A DNA stretch of 64,000 nt from an uncultured Desulfatitalea sp. (GTDB taxonomy: Bacteria; Desulfobacterota; Desulfobacteria; Desulfobacterales; Desulfosarcinaceae): NCBI GenBank assembly GCA_937868765.1, contig CALMNL010000006.1, positions 434,001 to 498,000 on the forward strand, written 5' to 3'. The number at the start of each line of letters is the position of its first letter. Within the stretch, counting starts at the first letter, position 1. The position numbers and the translations under genes are program-made. This document shows positions 1-9,008 of the stretch, piece after piece. The notes beneath the pieces are model-generated. The model was not told where the DNA came from, did not search any database, and worked only from the letters and a program-made list of their open reading frames with translations.

Positions 1-528
1 AAACGCCGTTTGCTCAAGGAACTTCGCGGCAGGGCATCCTCGCTGGCAGTCCGTGACCGCGTCATCATCGAGGTCTTCCTCGGGACCGGCATCCGGCTGC
101 AGGAACTCGTCGACCTGGACATCGAGGACGTGGACCTCGACGCCAAACATCTCCGCGTGCTCGCCAAGGGCTCCGTCCCGCAAGTGAAGTTTTTAAAGTC
201 CACTCTGCGCTCCCTCCTGCGGAGTTACTTGGCCGAGCGCCGACGCCAGGGCGACGGCGAATGCCGGGCCATGTTCCTCTCCAACCGCGGGGAGCGACTC
301 TGCGAGCGGCAAGTGGCCAGGCGGCTCCAGTATTGGCTCAAGGCCGCGGGCATCGACAAGAAGCTCAGCCCGCATGCGCTTCGGCACACCTTCGCCACCC
401 ACCTCTACAGCCGGACCGGAGATATCCTGGTGGTCCAGCGGGCCCTCGGTCACCGGGACCTGTCGACCACCCAGGTCTACACCCACCTCGTGGACGGCGC
501 GCTGGAGGACGCCCTCGAGCGCCTCTGA
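1..528 (+). CDS. Tyrosine recombinase (XerC/D-like), 5' truncated by window edge
   Basis: This is the catalytic domain of a tyrosine recombinase. The reading frame is open from base 1, so the N-terminal SAM-like domain lies off the window. The active-site set is visible: Arg in GTGIRLQE, His and Arg in HALRH, a late His in GHRD, and the nucleophile Tyr in TTQVYTH. It is the only plus-strand gene on the left element and converges on the minus-strand block. It could be the integrase of this element or of a neighbouring one; the sequence does not decide. Confidence 0.85.
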   Translation, partial: KRRLLKELRGRASSLAVRDRVIIEVFLGTGIRLQELVDLDIEDVDLDAKHLRVLAKGSVPQVKFLKSTLRSLLRSYLAERRRQGDGECRAMFLSNRGERLCERQVARRLQYWLKAAGIDKKLSPHALRHTFATHLYSRTGDILVVQRALGHRDLSTTQVYTHLVDGALEDALERL

Positions 529-550
529 TCCGCCGCCGACCATGAAAGCC

Positions 551-574
551 AAGCGGTCCACCCGGGCCGCTTTT
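551..574 (+). terminator. Probable terminator after the tyrosine recombinase
   Basis: AAGCGG at 551-556 pairs with CCGCTT at 568-573 and is followed by a short T run. A second hairpin follows at once: ATTGCCTG at 577-584 against CAGGCAAT at 592-599. Both lie just after the recombinase stop. Confidence 0.5.
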
Positions 575-734
575 CCATTGCCTGCTTCGGACAGGCAATG
601 ACAAAGGCAAGAGACAGTCAGCCTACAGTCGCATCCCCGAACACATCCGCAGGCAATGATACGGGCAGCATCGGAGCCTTCGGGAGCCGGGCGGAAGCAT
701 TGATCAAGAGAACCTTCCGCCGACCGGCGGCTTC

Positions 735-768
735 GGAATGTCAGAGAACACGTCTTATCCGACATTCC
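735..768. repeat. 8-bp inverted repeat in the 529-839 intergenic region
   Basis: GGAATGTC (735-742) and GACATTCC (761-768) are perfect inverted repeats separated by 18 bp. TTATCCGAC inside the right half recurs at 830-838. The 310-bp stretch between the recombinase and the next gene holds no convincing ORF. An inverted repeat beside a tyrosine recombinase could be a recombination core or an operator. Confidence 0.4.
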
Positions 769-839
769 CATGCCGGGGGTGGCCGCAAGTCCGCGTGTTT
801 CGCGGGTCGCTGCATGGCGGGCGGTGGTGTTATCCGACC

Positions 840-1370
840 TCATTTCCGTGTTTTCCCTCTCGGGGTCGTTTTCCGGGCCGGTTTCTTCTGCGACTCCGCC
901 AGCTTCTCAAGCAGAGCCGTGGCCCACTCAGCCGGCGTCGTCTCCGGTCCTTGGGATGCCTCGCCCTCACGGGCGATCTTGGTGGCCTTAAGGTCCTTGA
1001 GGTGACAGCGGATCATCCGGTCCAGCCGCTCGGCGGCGTCCCAGTCGCCGGACTCCTGAGCGCGGCCCAGCTTGAGGAAGTAGACCGCCACCAGCTCGAC
1101 CTGCATGAAGTCCGAACTCTTGTTGAACACGAAGTCCTGGTAGAGCTGGCCGATGATGGCCTCGAAGAGAGGACGCTCCTCCGGAGAGAGGAAGCGGTCG
1201 GCGTAGATGCCGTGGCGCAGGCTGTTCTGGTTGCCAGGGACTGCGCCGCTGCCGGTCCGCGCCTTGGCGGTCTTGCGGACCTCCTGCTCGGGCGCGGCGT
1301 TTCGGTGCCAGCGTTTGAGCTGACCCGCGTCGTGTTTTCCGATCCTGTCTTGGGCCTTGTCGTCTGCCAT
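840..1370 (-). CDS. Conserved phage-type hypothetical protein with GNQN-HGIYA motif
   Basis: The protein has about 176 residues from the ATG at 1370; a GTG two codons upstream is also possible. It carries GNQNSLRHGIYA, a motif common in small phage or mobile-element proteins often annotated as terminase-small-subunit-like. The rest is a charged helical body with a Lys/Arg-rich C-terminus (KKPARKTTPRGKTRK), which suggests nucleic-acid contact. It is the last gene of the minus-strand block and sits about 80 bp downstream of promoter element copy 1. No function is assigned with certainty. Confidence 0.7.
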   Translation of the reverse strand: MADDKAQDRIGKHDAGQLKRWHRNAAPEQEVRKTAKARTGSGAVPGNQNSLRHGIYADRFLSPEERPLFEAIIGQLYQDFVFNKSSDFMQVELVAVYFLKLGRAQESGDWDAAERLDRMIRCHLKDLKATKIAREGEASQGPETTPAEWATALLEKLAESQKKPARKTTPRGKTRK

Positions 1371-1450
1371 GGTCACCGCATTTTTCGTTTCGGCATCTCG
1401 GGGTTCGGGGCGGAAGGCGAATTTCGCCCTCTTCAGGGAAAACCCCTTCG

Positions 1451-1481
1451 ATATCTACCGGAGCGGATCGCGATGCGTCGG
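1451..1481 (-). promoter_or_regulatory. Element-specific bipartite promoter, copy 1
   Basis: Read on the minus strand this is CCGAC, 13 bases, then CTCCGGTAGATAT, with one change from the GGTAGGTAT consensus of the other three copies. It lies about 80 bp upstream of the 840-1370 gene. The leader that follows contains a small GGCGAA/TTCGCC hairpin. Confidence 0.65.
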
Positions 1482-1748
1482 AATGGATTCCTCGCGGCTC
1501 TGAGCCACGATCTGGCGTACCCGGCGGGGTGTCACGCCGGACAACCTGGCGATCTCGCGGGTGGGAACCCCTTGTCCCTTGAGCGCCAGCACGAGTTTGC
1601 GGCGCTCCTCGTAGAAGCCCACGTCGCTCGGCACCCAGAGGAGACCGGTGAAATGCTGCCGGACGGTGTCGAGCACCTCGGACGGCAGAACGTCCCTGGC
1701 ATTGGCGTAGGGCCGTTTCATGTTTCTGGATTCGTTCTCTTGAGCCAT
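1455..1748 (-). CDS. Mor-like helix-turn-helix regulator
   Basis: This 97-residue protein starts at MAQENESRN; the longer frame upstream lacks support. Residues from about 20 on resemble the Mor transcription activator family: a helical LPSEVLDTVRQHFTGL segment, then TREIARLSGVTPRRVRQIV, which is a clear helix-turn-helix. Its start overlaps the end of the 1718-2575 gene by 31 bp, so the two are probably co-translated. Its 3' end overlaps promoter copy 1. A role in controlling late or transfer genes of the element is an inference. Confidence 0.65.
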   Translation of the reverse strand: MAQENESRNMKRPYANARDVLPSEVLDTVRQHFTGLLWVPSDVGFYEERRKLVLALKGQGVPTREIARLSGVTPRRVRQIVAQSREESIPTHRDPLR

Positions 1749-2575
1749 GGTTGATCCACGTCCGGGTTGTGGAAACGAAGACGGTTCTCCCGCGGTGGCG
1801 GGCCGATGATCTCGATGTACTGCCGGGTCACTTGGCCGATGCGTTCGTTGGCATCGACGAAACAGACGAGTCCGTAATCCTCGCCGCAGGGGAAGCGGAA
1901 CCGTCCCCGGTTCTGATAGAGCCGCGCCTCGGACCAGCCGAGGGAGAGCGCCTGGTCGCGGATGGCATCGACCTTGTCGATGGCCGATTGCGGGACCTTC
2001 TCCGTAAAACGCCACTCCCCGTCCATGGGGTAAAGGTATTGCTCGACAGCCGGCCCAGGGGGACATGCAACCGGAGAGACGGGTGCGGCACAAGCGGGAC
2101 GACTCTGGGCTGCCGGGTCAATCGCCAGCGGAGGATAGGTCTTGGGATCGAGGCTCCGAACGGCGGCGAGAAGCTCGTTCTCACCGAAACGTGCGACAGC
2201 CCATGCATGGATGTCGTTGAAGCGGGTTCGCAATCCGTCGAAGGCGGCGGAATCGAGTCGTCCTGCCTCCAGCGCTTTTTTGGCCAGCGCCATCTTGTGC
2301 CGGAGCCAAGCGTAGTATTCCGGGTCCAGACGGCGATAGCAGATGCCGTCCATGCCCACGTCCCGCGCGAAGTATTGAGGTTTGTCGGTTTCCCAGGAGT
2401 CCAGATTCGTGGCCGCATAGAGGGCGGTGCCATCGGAATCAACGGTTTCCTGCGGATCGTTGCGCTCTGGTACTTCGGCTGTCTCCGGCCTGGAGACATC
2501 GACCGATGGGTTGTTCGTATCGACCGGGGCCGATCCTCCGGCGGTCTGTTGCATCATGAGTTCGAGAAGGCTCAT
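1718..2575 (-). CDS. Hypothetical protein of mobile element
   Basis: I do not recognise this 285-residue protein. The first 55 residues are Pro/Asp/Glu-rich and look disordered. Two compact parts follow: one around PEYYAWLRHKMALAKKAL, and a C-terminal part around GWSEARLYQNRGRFRFPCGEDYGLVCF that looks like a small alpha-beta domain. The start has GGAGCAGGGAGC in front of ATG. The gene is driven by promoter copy 2 only 38 bp upstream and overlaps the Mor-like gene downstream. Confidence 0.65.
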   Translation of the reverse strand: MSLLELMMQQTAGGSAPVDTNNPSVDVSRPETAEVPERNDPQETVDSDGTALYAATNLDSWETDKPQYFARDVGMDGICYRRLDPEYYAWLRHKMALAKKALEAGRLDSAAFDGLRTRFNDIHAWAVARFGENELLAAVRSLDPKTYPPLAIDPAAQSRPACAAPVSPVACPPGPAVEQYLYPMDGEWRFTEKVPQSAIDKVDAIRDQALSLGWSEARLYQNRGRFRFPCGEDYGLVCFVDANERIGQVTRQYIEIIGPPPRENRLRFHNPDVDQPWLKRTNPET

Positions 2576-2612
2576 GCTCCCTGCTCCAATCGGGTGGTTT
2601 CCGTTTCATGGG

Positions 2613-2643
2613 ATACCTACCGGAGCGGGGTCCGTGCCGTCGG
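2613..2643 (-). promoter_or_regulatory. Element-specific bipartite promoter, copy 2
   Basis: The minus strand reads CCGAC, 13 bases, CTCCGGTAGGTAT. The site lies 38 bp before the 1718-2575 start codon and abuts the iteron cluster at 2646, so transcription starts at the edge of the putative origin. Confidence 0.7.
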
Positions 2644-2645
2644 GA

Positions 2646-2968
2646 TGCGAAGGTGCGAAGGTCGACGGACGCAGTTCGAACCTTCGCAGGGGGCCTTCGC
2701 AGTGCTGTAGATGATTGATATTGCTGATAGATATGAAGAAGGAAGGAGAAGGTGCGAAGGTTACCGGGGGAATTACTCACGTATGAGCGGAAAAAAGCAG
2801 GTGGTCCAGCGAGAGACACGGGATCACGGCATGCGGTATTTTTTTTCTGAGTAAGGGGGGTGAACCCCTGAAACCCTTCGCACCTTCGCAGTGTCGGCTC
2901 AACAGCCTGATATGACGAGGTTTACGGGTGCGAAGGTCCTTGGCGGTTTGCGAAGGGTACCCTTCGCA
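2646..2968. repeat. Iteron-like cluster, candidate replication origin
   Basis: Ten copies of one octamer lie in 323 bp without a gene. TGCGAAGG starts at 2646, 2654, 2753, 2929 and 2949. Its complement CCTTCGCA starts at 2681, 2694, 2875, 2883 and 2961. Several copies are adjacent (2646/2654 and 2875/2883) and one pair faces across a GTAC centre (2949-2968). AT-rich stretches at about 2707-2745 and 2838-2850 could be unwinding regions. The cluster lies next to the primase-helicase gene, as expected for an iteron origin; activity is inferred. Confidence 0.6.
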
Positions 2969-2994
2969 CAGGGGAGCGGCATCAGGGGAAAGGA

Positions 2995-5900
2995 TCAGAC
3001 GAGGTAGGTGATGTCGTAGGTGGCGGTGCGCCGGACGGAATGCTCCGACCGGTTGACGGCGATCTCGAACCCGGCCTGGCGGATGGTGTCCAGGTCGTTC
3101 GAGAAACGCTGGGCGAACTGCTGCACTGAGTTCATGCTGAAGGACAGGCCGAAATCCTTGGACAGCCGTTTTACAGCCACGAACAGGTCGCGGGCCAGAG
3201 CGCCCTCGACGGTGGTCTCGTTCCGGAAATCGATCTGGTAGCGTTCGAGGAAGGCCGCCTTGTTGGTCTTGGCGACGTTCAATGCGGTGCTCTCCCGGTC
3301 CGCTTCAAGCGCGTGCCGGTAGGCCTTGAAGAGCGCCGCCAGGCAGGTGGCTATGGGATTGGACTCGCGGGCGGTCTCGAGGCTGACGTTGTTGAGCGTG
3401 GCGATCCGGCCCACAAACTGCGGATGAAGTTCTTCCAGCGCCCGGTCGATCACTTCCTCCTGCTCCCCGGCGAGCATCATCAGGTACATGAGGCTCAGGT
3501 AATCGTTGCATCGCCGTTTGCTGTGGTTTCCGAGGCTTCGGTGCAGAAGCCGCATCACCTTCTCTTGAGCGCCGGCCCGGAGCATGGCCAGCAGATGGCT
3601 CGTGCGCTTCATCAGGGAAGAGACGATCAGGTCGCGGTGCTCCCGGAGAGCGGCCAGAATTTTCGCTTCGAGGAAGCAATCGCTCGCCTGCTCGTCCATA
3701 TCGAACCGGATGATGAACGAGCGGGACAGGATTTCCGCGAGCTCCCCTCCCAGCGGTTCGATGCCGGTGGTGTTGAGCAGGCACTTGGTCCGCTCGATAA
3801 CCGTTTCGGTATCCGTGCCGTTTTTGCGCTTTTCCTTGGCGATGCCGGTGATGCTGGTCAGGATGAAGGTCGTCAGGTCCTCGGTCATTTGCTTGACCTC
3901 GATGTTGTCGAGGACGATGAGCGGGTTCTGCGAGCCGTCGGTATAGTTGGCTGCGTCGGTGCTCTTCTTCTGCTGTGGCTCGCCGTAGAGCAGCGCCGAA
4001 ATCAACTTGCTCGCGGTGGTCTTGCCCGAGCCTGCGGGACCCTCAAACCGGGTCATCGGCCTCGTGCCGGCGAAATCGATCAGGAGGAAACAGGACAGCC
4101 ACGAGAGGATCAGCACCCGATCCCCCGGCGCGCATGTGAGATTGTCGAGCAGTAGCTCCACCAGGAGCCGGTCGGCTTCCGCGGGATCGGCGTCGGCAAG
4201 GAAGCGGATCGGTGCCATCTTCCGCGAACCGTCCAGGATGATCCCGTCGGCGTTGCCGCCGTTCTTGAGGATTTCGACTCCCTCCGGAGTGATCTTGGCG
4301 ATCTCGTGGTCGGTGCTGTTCAGGTTGAAGTAGACCGTTTCCCTGGCCACGTCCGTGTGAAGCCAGGAAAAATGCTCCCGCACCTGTCCGCGCTCCACCG
4401 CCAGGTTTGACAGCACCTCGTAAAACGTGCGGCCGCCGCCGGTGGTCTGTACCATCCCGGTGTGCTTGTACATGAGGGAGGCGTATAATCGCTTACGGCC
4501 CCGGTCGGGTGTGTCCATCCACAGGATCGTGTCCTCGAAGAACATGAACGGTTCGCCCTGGGGCGTGCGGAAGAACCTGGCTCCGTGGGCGGCGAACCAT
4601 TCGTAGGCGGCTTCGGCGGCGAGCGTGAAATCGGGCGCTCCGCGTTCCTCTTCGGTCGCAAGCAGCACCTCCTCGATCCGCGCCCGGCACGATCCGGGAG
4701 ATGCATCCGAAGAGCGCTTTTCCCGCTTCCGTTCCTGCCTGGACTGGGACCTCTGTTCTTTCTGCACCGCCCGTACTTGCTCGCGCAGCGTGGCCAGCGA
4801 GAGTCCCGTTTTGCCGTACCGCTCCTGAACGAGTTTCAGATGGCGGTTCTGCTCCAGCGGGGTGAGGTATGCGGCTTCGCGCAGGATCGGTTCGAGCAGC
4901 CGGTTGCGCTCCTCCTCGGAGACGTCCGTCGGCAGATGGGAGATCCCGAATTCCAGGGGCGTCTCGGCCTTCGCCAGCAGATCTTCGAAGTCTTGGGCCG
5001 AGTGACCCGCCACGAAGTAGTCGTTGACGTCGATTTTGGCTTCGGAGAGCAAGCGCTCGGCCTCGCGGATTTCCTCCGTGGTCCTGCCAACAAGACGCTT
5101 GGTCAGCTCGCGGGCACCCACGGCGGCGTCGAGAGCAAACCGCTCCCGTAACTCCCGGCGTGCGTTCTCGCGTCGTTCGTCCAGGGGGAGAACGGCAAGA
5201 CGGGTCTGTATGCGGTGCTCGGAAAGGACCGTTGCGGTCTTGAGCGCGCCGTTCAACCCGGCCTGGGAGATCTCATTGTCCTGGCAGACGTAGACCGTCT
5301 TAACGTTGCGAAGGCGCGGCAGCAGCCGCTCCCAATCCGCTTCGCGGATGCGGACGGTCACCGGCGACACCGCCGGGAAGCCATGTTCCATAAGCGAGAT
5401 GCAATCGGTCACGCCCTCGGTGATGATCAACCGTTCCGGGTCGGCGAGCAGACAGTCCTCGTTGTAAAGGTGGCTGTTGTCGATGCACGGGGCGATGTGC
5501 TTGCGGGTGTTTTCGTCGTGGACCGGGAGCTTCTTGTATTTTCCTTGTTCCCATGGCTTGTCAGGCGTCCACGGGGTCTTGCGGCCGATCATGAAAACGA
5601 CGCGTCCGCGGCTCCAGTAGGGAAACACGATGCGCCGGTCGAAGAACGGATCGAGTCCGTCTTGGTTGGTGGGACGGAACGCGCCGGACGCGGCCAAGTC
5701 CCGCGGGGAAAAACCGCGTTCCTTGCAGGTCAACTTCCGGACGATTCCTTCATCGCCGTCGTTGTCCGCATAGCCGATGAGGAGCCTGTCGATTGTCTCC
5801 ACGGAAAGGCCGTACTTGGACCGGAGCCATTCAAGGATTTCGGGATTGTCCTTTAGCAGTCCGTGATAGTGTTCCGCCAGAGCCGTCAGCACATCGTGGA

Positions 5901-6315
5901 CGCGCAACTCGACCAGGCGCTCCGCCTCAGCTTCGGCTAATTCCTCGGGCGAGAGTCCGTGCTTGGCCAAAGACGGCAGCCCGGCCTTGGCCGCGAGGAA
6001 ATCGCGGGCATGCTGATGGCTCTCCGGCATGGGGCCGGACTGTCCTCGCGTCACCTGGCCCGATTGGATGAACTCCACGAGCTGGAGCACGTCGCCGCCG
6101 ACGCCGCAGCCGAAGCAATACCAACCCTGCTTGTCGAGCATGACATGAAGGGACCGGTGCGATTGGCTACTGTGGTTCGGGCAGTCGCATTGGAGCAGGC
6201 GGTCGGATTCATGCAGGATGTGAGCGCCGAGCAGTTCCCGCGCGACCATACCGATGTCGACCTCGGTGACCCGCCGGTAATACTCCCTCACGTTGTCCTG
6301 ACGTTCGAATGCCAT
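2995..6315 (-). CDS. DNA primase-helicase fusion (CHC2 zinc finger, TOPRIM, P4-like ATPase)
   Basis: The 1106-residue protein starts with a CHC2-type zinc finger (Cys43/Cys45, His48, Cys67, Cys70). A DnaG-like core with a TOPRIM signature follows (LIITEGVTDCISLMEHG near residue 290, then an acidic VYVCQDNE). The C-terminal half contains a helicase-type ATPase with Walker A GPAGSGKTT near residue 750 and a downstream LIVLDN Walker B. This is the primase plus helicase layout of phages and plasmids that replicate autonomously. The iteron cluster begins immediately downstream. The start has GGAGCG ahead of ATG. Confidence 0.9.
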   Translation of the reverse strand: MAFERQDNVREYYRRVTEVDIGMVARELLGAHILHESDRLLQCDCPNHSSQSHRSLHVMLDKQGWYCFGCGVGGDVLQLVEFIQSGQVTRGQSGPMPESHQHARDFLAAKAGLPSLAKHGLSPEELAEAEAERLVELRVHDVLTALAEHYHGLLKDNPEILEWLRSKYGLSVETIDRLLIGYADNDGDEGIVRKLTCKERGFSPRDLAASGAFRPTNQDGLDPFFDRRIVFPYWSRGRVVFMIGRKTPWTPDKPWEQGKYKKLPVHDENTRKHIAPCIDNSHLYNEDCLLADPERLIITEGVTDCISLMEHGFPAVSPVTVRIREADWERLLPRLRNVKTVYVCQDNEISQAGLNGALKTATVLSEHRIQTRLAVLPLDERRENARRELRERFALDAAVGARELTKRLVGRTTEEIREAERLLSEAKIDVNDYFVAGHSAQDFEDLLAKAETPLEFGISHLPTDVSEEERNRLLEPILREAAYLTPLEQNRHLKLVQERYGKTGLSLATLREQVRAVQKEQRSQSRQERKREKRSSDASPGSCRARIEEVLLATEEERGAPDFTLAAEAAYEWFAAHGARFFRTPQGEPFMFFEDTILWMDTPDRGRKRLYASLMYKHTGMVQTTGGGRTFYEVLSNLAVERGQVREHFSWLHTDVARETVYFNLNSTDHEIAKITPEGVEILKNGGNADGIILDGSRKMAPIRFLADADPAEADRLLVELLLDNLTCAPGDRVLILSWLSCFLLIDFAGTRPMTRFEGPAGSGKTTASKLISALLYGEPQQKKSTDAANYTDGSQNPLIVLDNIEVKQMTEDLTTFILTSITGIAKEKRKNGTDTETVIERTKCLLNTTGIEPLGGELAEILSRSFIIRFDMDEQASDCFLEAKILAALREHRDLIVSSLMKRTSHLLAMLRAGAQEKVMRLLHRSLGNHSKRRCNDYLSLMYLMMLAGEQEEVIDRALEELHPQFVGRIATLNNVSLETARESNPIATCLAALFKAYRHALEADRESTALNVAKTNKAAFLERYQIDFRNETTVEGALARDLFVAVKRLSKDFGLSFSMNSVQQFAQRFSNDLDTIRQAGFEIAVNRSEHSVRRTATYDITYLV

Positions 6316-6344
6316 GCGCGCTCCGCTCCAAGAATGTCCATTCG

Positions 6345-8573
6345 CTACTGACCGGTCGTCGCGGGAACACGGGATTCCTCAAGGCGACCTGCATCCAGCA
6401 GGAGGGAGAGGAACGTTCGGCGGTCGTCCTGTTTCCTCTTTCTGGCGCAGTTCGAGATGCCCCAGCGGTCCCCGACGAGGACCGTCGTCTGTCTGGCCCG
6501 CGTGACGCCGGTGTAGAGAAGGTTCCGGTGGTGCATGAAGGAGTGGGCCTTGTGGACCACCACCACGGCGCATGGAAACTCGGAGCCCTGGGCCTTGTGG
6601 ATCGTCAGGGCATAGGCGAGTTGGATGTCCTGCAGGTTGGGCGAACCGGCCTCGATCTCCACCGGGATGCCGTCGAAGTCCACGCTCAGAGAGCCGTCGC
6701 GGCCGACGTGGAGAATCACGCCCATCGCGCCGTTCATGACGCCGATTTCGTAGTTGTTCCGAGTCTGGATGACCTTGTCACGCGCGAGAAACTTGGGCCG
6801 TCGACCGGGTATCGTCGGGGGCGCTTCGACATTCCAGAGTCTGCGCTGCACCAGACGTTGGAGCTCGCAGTTGAGATCGCGGGTACCCAGCGGGCCCTTG
6901 TGGGTCGGGGTCAAAAGCTGGACGTCAGTCAACAGGTCGAACCCGAGGCGCTCCACGAGCACATTCTCGAAGAGGTCCAGTACGAACCGCTGCGCGTCCC
7001 ATTGATCGGTGAACTGATCCACCACATACCAGGCGCGGCGGCCGGATGGTTCGGCGTCGCTCGTTTTGCGTACCTCGCCGTTCAAGACGGCGATGCTGTT
7101 CTCCTTCAGGATGCCGGCCTGCCGTACCACCTGGTCGAGGAGCACCGTGGGAACCATCCGCGACTGGACCAGGTCCCGCAACAGATTGCCCGGTCCGACG
7201 GGAGGCAGTTGGTTGTGGTCTCCAACCAGCACCACGGCGGTCCGCTCGAGATCGATGCTCTGGAAGAGGTGCCAGGCCAGGGGCACATCCACCATCGAGA
7301 CCTCGTCGACGATGATCACGTCGGCGGCGATGGGATCGTCCGGCCCCCGGGCGTAGTCTTTGCCGTTGAAACCGAGCAGCCGGTGGATCGTACCCGCCGG
7401 ATGGCCGACGACCTGTTCGAGACGCTTGGCGGCCTTGCCCGTGGGCGCAGCCAGGACGACGCGCAGTCCCTGTTCTTCGTAGACGCCGGTGATGGCGGAT
7501 ACGGTGAAGGTCTTGCCGCTGCCCGCTCCGCCGGAGATGAGCGAAATCGAATGACGAAGTGCGGTGACGGCGGCCTGCCGCTGGCCCGCGTTGAGCTGCG
7601 GCGCGGTTTCCGCGACCATGTCGGACAAACGGTCTTGGTCGGGGAAGTGGGGATTGGGCGCTCCGCCGTTCCGGAAGACCTTTGCCAGGTCCTCTTCCAT
7701 TGCGCGGATTTCAGGCTTGGCGACGATGAACCTCCCACTGTGGGAGACGCAGACCAAGGCCTTCTCGTCGATGAGCCGGTCAAGCGCCTGCTCGATGCGG
7801 TCCCGGCTGTCGAGGACGTCCATGACCAGCAGCACGTTGGCCTGATCGACCAGCTCCTCGAACTCGATCCAGCAATCGCCTTGGTCCAGCGATTCGTTCA
7901 CGCAATGGAGGACGCCGGCCCGGATACGCGCGGGATCGTCCTTGGCGGTGCCGATCTTGCGGGCGATTTTGTCCACCCGTTTGAAGCCGAAGCCGCGGAC
8001 CTCGCGCACGATGATGTAGGGATCTGCCTTGAGCAGTCCCAGCACGTCGTTGCCAAACTTTTTGACCAGACTCGTCACCTGGTGATGGGTGAGATCGAAG
8101 GCGGCCAGCCAGGTGATCGCCTTGTTGATCTCCCGCGTCTTGAGCCACTCCGCGCGGAGCTTCCGCATGGCATCCGGCGACAGCCTGGCCGCCTCGGCGA
8201 TTTGTCCGGGCTCGTCGGTGATGATCCGGTCGAAATCGTGACCGAAGCGTTCGGCGATCAAGCGGGCCTTGACCGGACCGATGCCCTTCATCTCCGGGTG
8301 GTTGGCCAGGTAGTTGGCGAGACCGTCGGCGTCCAGATCGAGGTCGTATTCCATGCCTTCGACCTCGAATTGTCGGCCGTACTTCGGGTGTGTCACCCAG
8401 CGGCCGTTCAGCACGACCGGTTCGTTCTCACGAGCGAAGAGCCGTCCGGCGAACTGCACCTCGTCGCCGTCGGCCGTCGTGAGACGGCCTGCGGAAAACC
8501 GCGGCCCGGCGTAGAAAACCGTCTCGACTCGGCCGCGGACGGTTACGGATTGGTTGTTTGATCTTGTTCGCAT
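6345..8573 (-). CDS. RecD2-like 5'-3' DNA helicase
   Basis: This 742-residue superfamily 1B helicase has the RecD2 layout: an N-terminal OB-like region (about 1-90), helix-hairpin-helix repeats, then the motor. Visible motifs are Walker A GGAGSGKTFTV, Walker B VDEVSMVD, GDHNQLPPVG, and the C-terminal YALTIHKAQGSEF motif typical of RecD/TraA. The start was set at MRTRSNNQ, overlapping the ERCC4 gene by 31 bp; the longer frame has no support. It would unwind DNA for the element's replication or recombination module. Confidence 0.88.
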   Translation of the reverse strand: MRTRSNNQSVTVRGRVETVFYAGPRFSAGRLTTADGDEVQFAGRLFARENEPVVLNGRWVTHPKYGRQFEVEGMEYDLDLDADGLANYLANHPEMKGIGPVKARLIAERFGHDFDRIITDEPGQIAEAARLSPDAMRKLRAEWLKTREINKAITWLAAFDLTHHQVTSLVKKFGNDVLGLLKADPYIIVREVRGFGFKRVDKIARKIGTAKDDPARIRAGVLHCVNESLDQGDCWIEFEELVDQANVLLVMDVLDSRDRIEQALDRLIDEKALVCVSHSGRFIVAKPEIRAMEEDLAKVFRNGGAPNPHFPDQDRLSDMVAETAPQLNAGQRQAAVTALRHSISLISGGAGSGKTFTVSAITGVYEEQGLRVVLAAPTGKAAKRLEQVVGHPAGTIHRLLGFNGKDYARGPDDPIAADVIIVDEVSMVDVPLAWHLFQSIDLERTAVVLVGDHNQLPPVGPGNLLRDLVQSRMVPTVLLDQVVRQAGILKENSIAVLNGEVRKTSDAEPSGRRAWYVVDQFTDQWDAQRFVLDLFENVLVERLGFDLLTDVQLLTPTHKGPLGTRDLNCELQRLVQRRLWNVEAPPTIPGRRPKFLARDKVIQTRNNYEIGVMNGAMGVILHVGRDGSLSVDFDGIPVEIEAGSPNLQDIQLAYALTIHKAQGSEFPCAVVVVHKAHSFMHHRNLLYTGVTRARQTTVLVGDRWGISNCARKRKQDDRRTFLSLLLDAGRLEESRVPATTGQ

Positions 8574-9007
8574 CGTCTCGATACCTTCCGGTGATACCTG
8601 TGTAGAAATTCCTCCACGAACCGGCAGGCAGCCTGCCGGTCGGAGCAGAAAAACACCGGGATGCCGAAATCGACGACGATGGAAAGCAGTGCTCCCAGGA
8701 CGGCGTTGGGATGCGCTCCGGAGCGGTAACGGCCGCCGAGAATGTCCCGGAGGTCCGCTTCCACCACGACGCACGCGGCGTCGTACTCGCAGAGACGGCG
8801 CAGCTCCCTGGCGAACCGCTTGCGGGAACGGATGACGGTGGAGACGAAATCCTCGAGAGTCTTTCGCTCCACCGCCACGGAATCCTCATGCCCCTCGACG
8901 GAGTAATCCCCGGCGGGGAGGGCGCGGCGGACGACCTCCGTGCAACCGGATTCGAAGGTGTAGGGTTCCTGCTCCCGCGTGTCGACGACGACGGTGACCC
9001 GGTTCAC
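8543..9007 (-). CDS. ERCC4/XPF-type nuclease domain protein
   Basis: This 154-residue stand-alone nuclease has the ERCC4 catalytic signature: VVDTREQEPY near the N-terminus and VAVERKT about 40 residues later, the XPF-type D-x(n)-ERK arrangement. Family members cut branched or flap DNA. It lies between DUF669 and RecD2, with a 1-bp gap to the former and an overlap with the latter, so it belongs to one recombination operon. It lacks the tandem HhH dimerisation domain of full-length XPF. Confidence 0.85.
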   Translation of the reverse strand: MNRVTVVVDTREQEPYTFESGCTEVVRRALPAGDYSVEGHEDSVAVERKTLEDFVSTVIRSRKRFARELRRLCEYDAACVVVEADLRDILGGRYRSGAHPNAVLGALLSIVVDFGIPVFFCSDRQAACRFVEEFLHRYHRKVSRRCEQDQTTNP

Positions 9008-9008
9008 G

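Noticed and set aside
738-1754. Long plus-strand open frame opposite the small minus-strand genes
   Set aside because: It is the antisense shadow of GC-rich minus-strand genes, lacks domain signal and crosses promoter copy 1.
6309-8561. 750-codon plus-strand open frame
   Set aside because: It is the exact antisense of the RecD2 helicase; composition is that of a reverse-complement shadow.
8579-8600. Fifth copy of the bipartite promoter element (ATACCTTCCGGTGATACC)
   Set aside because: The CCGAC box is missing at the fixed spacing and the segment overlaps the RecD2 ribosome site.
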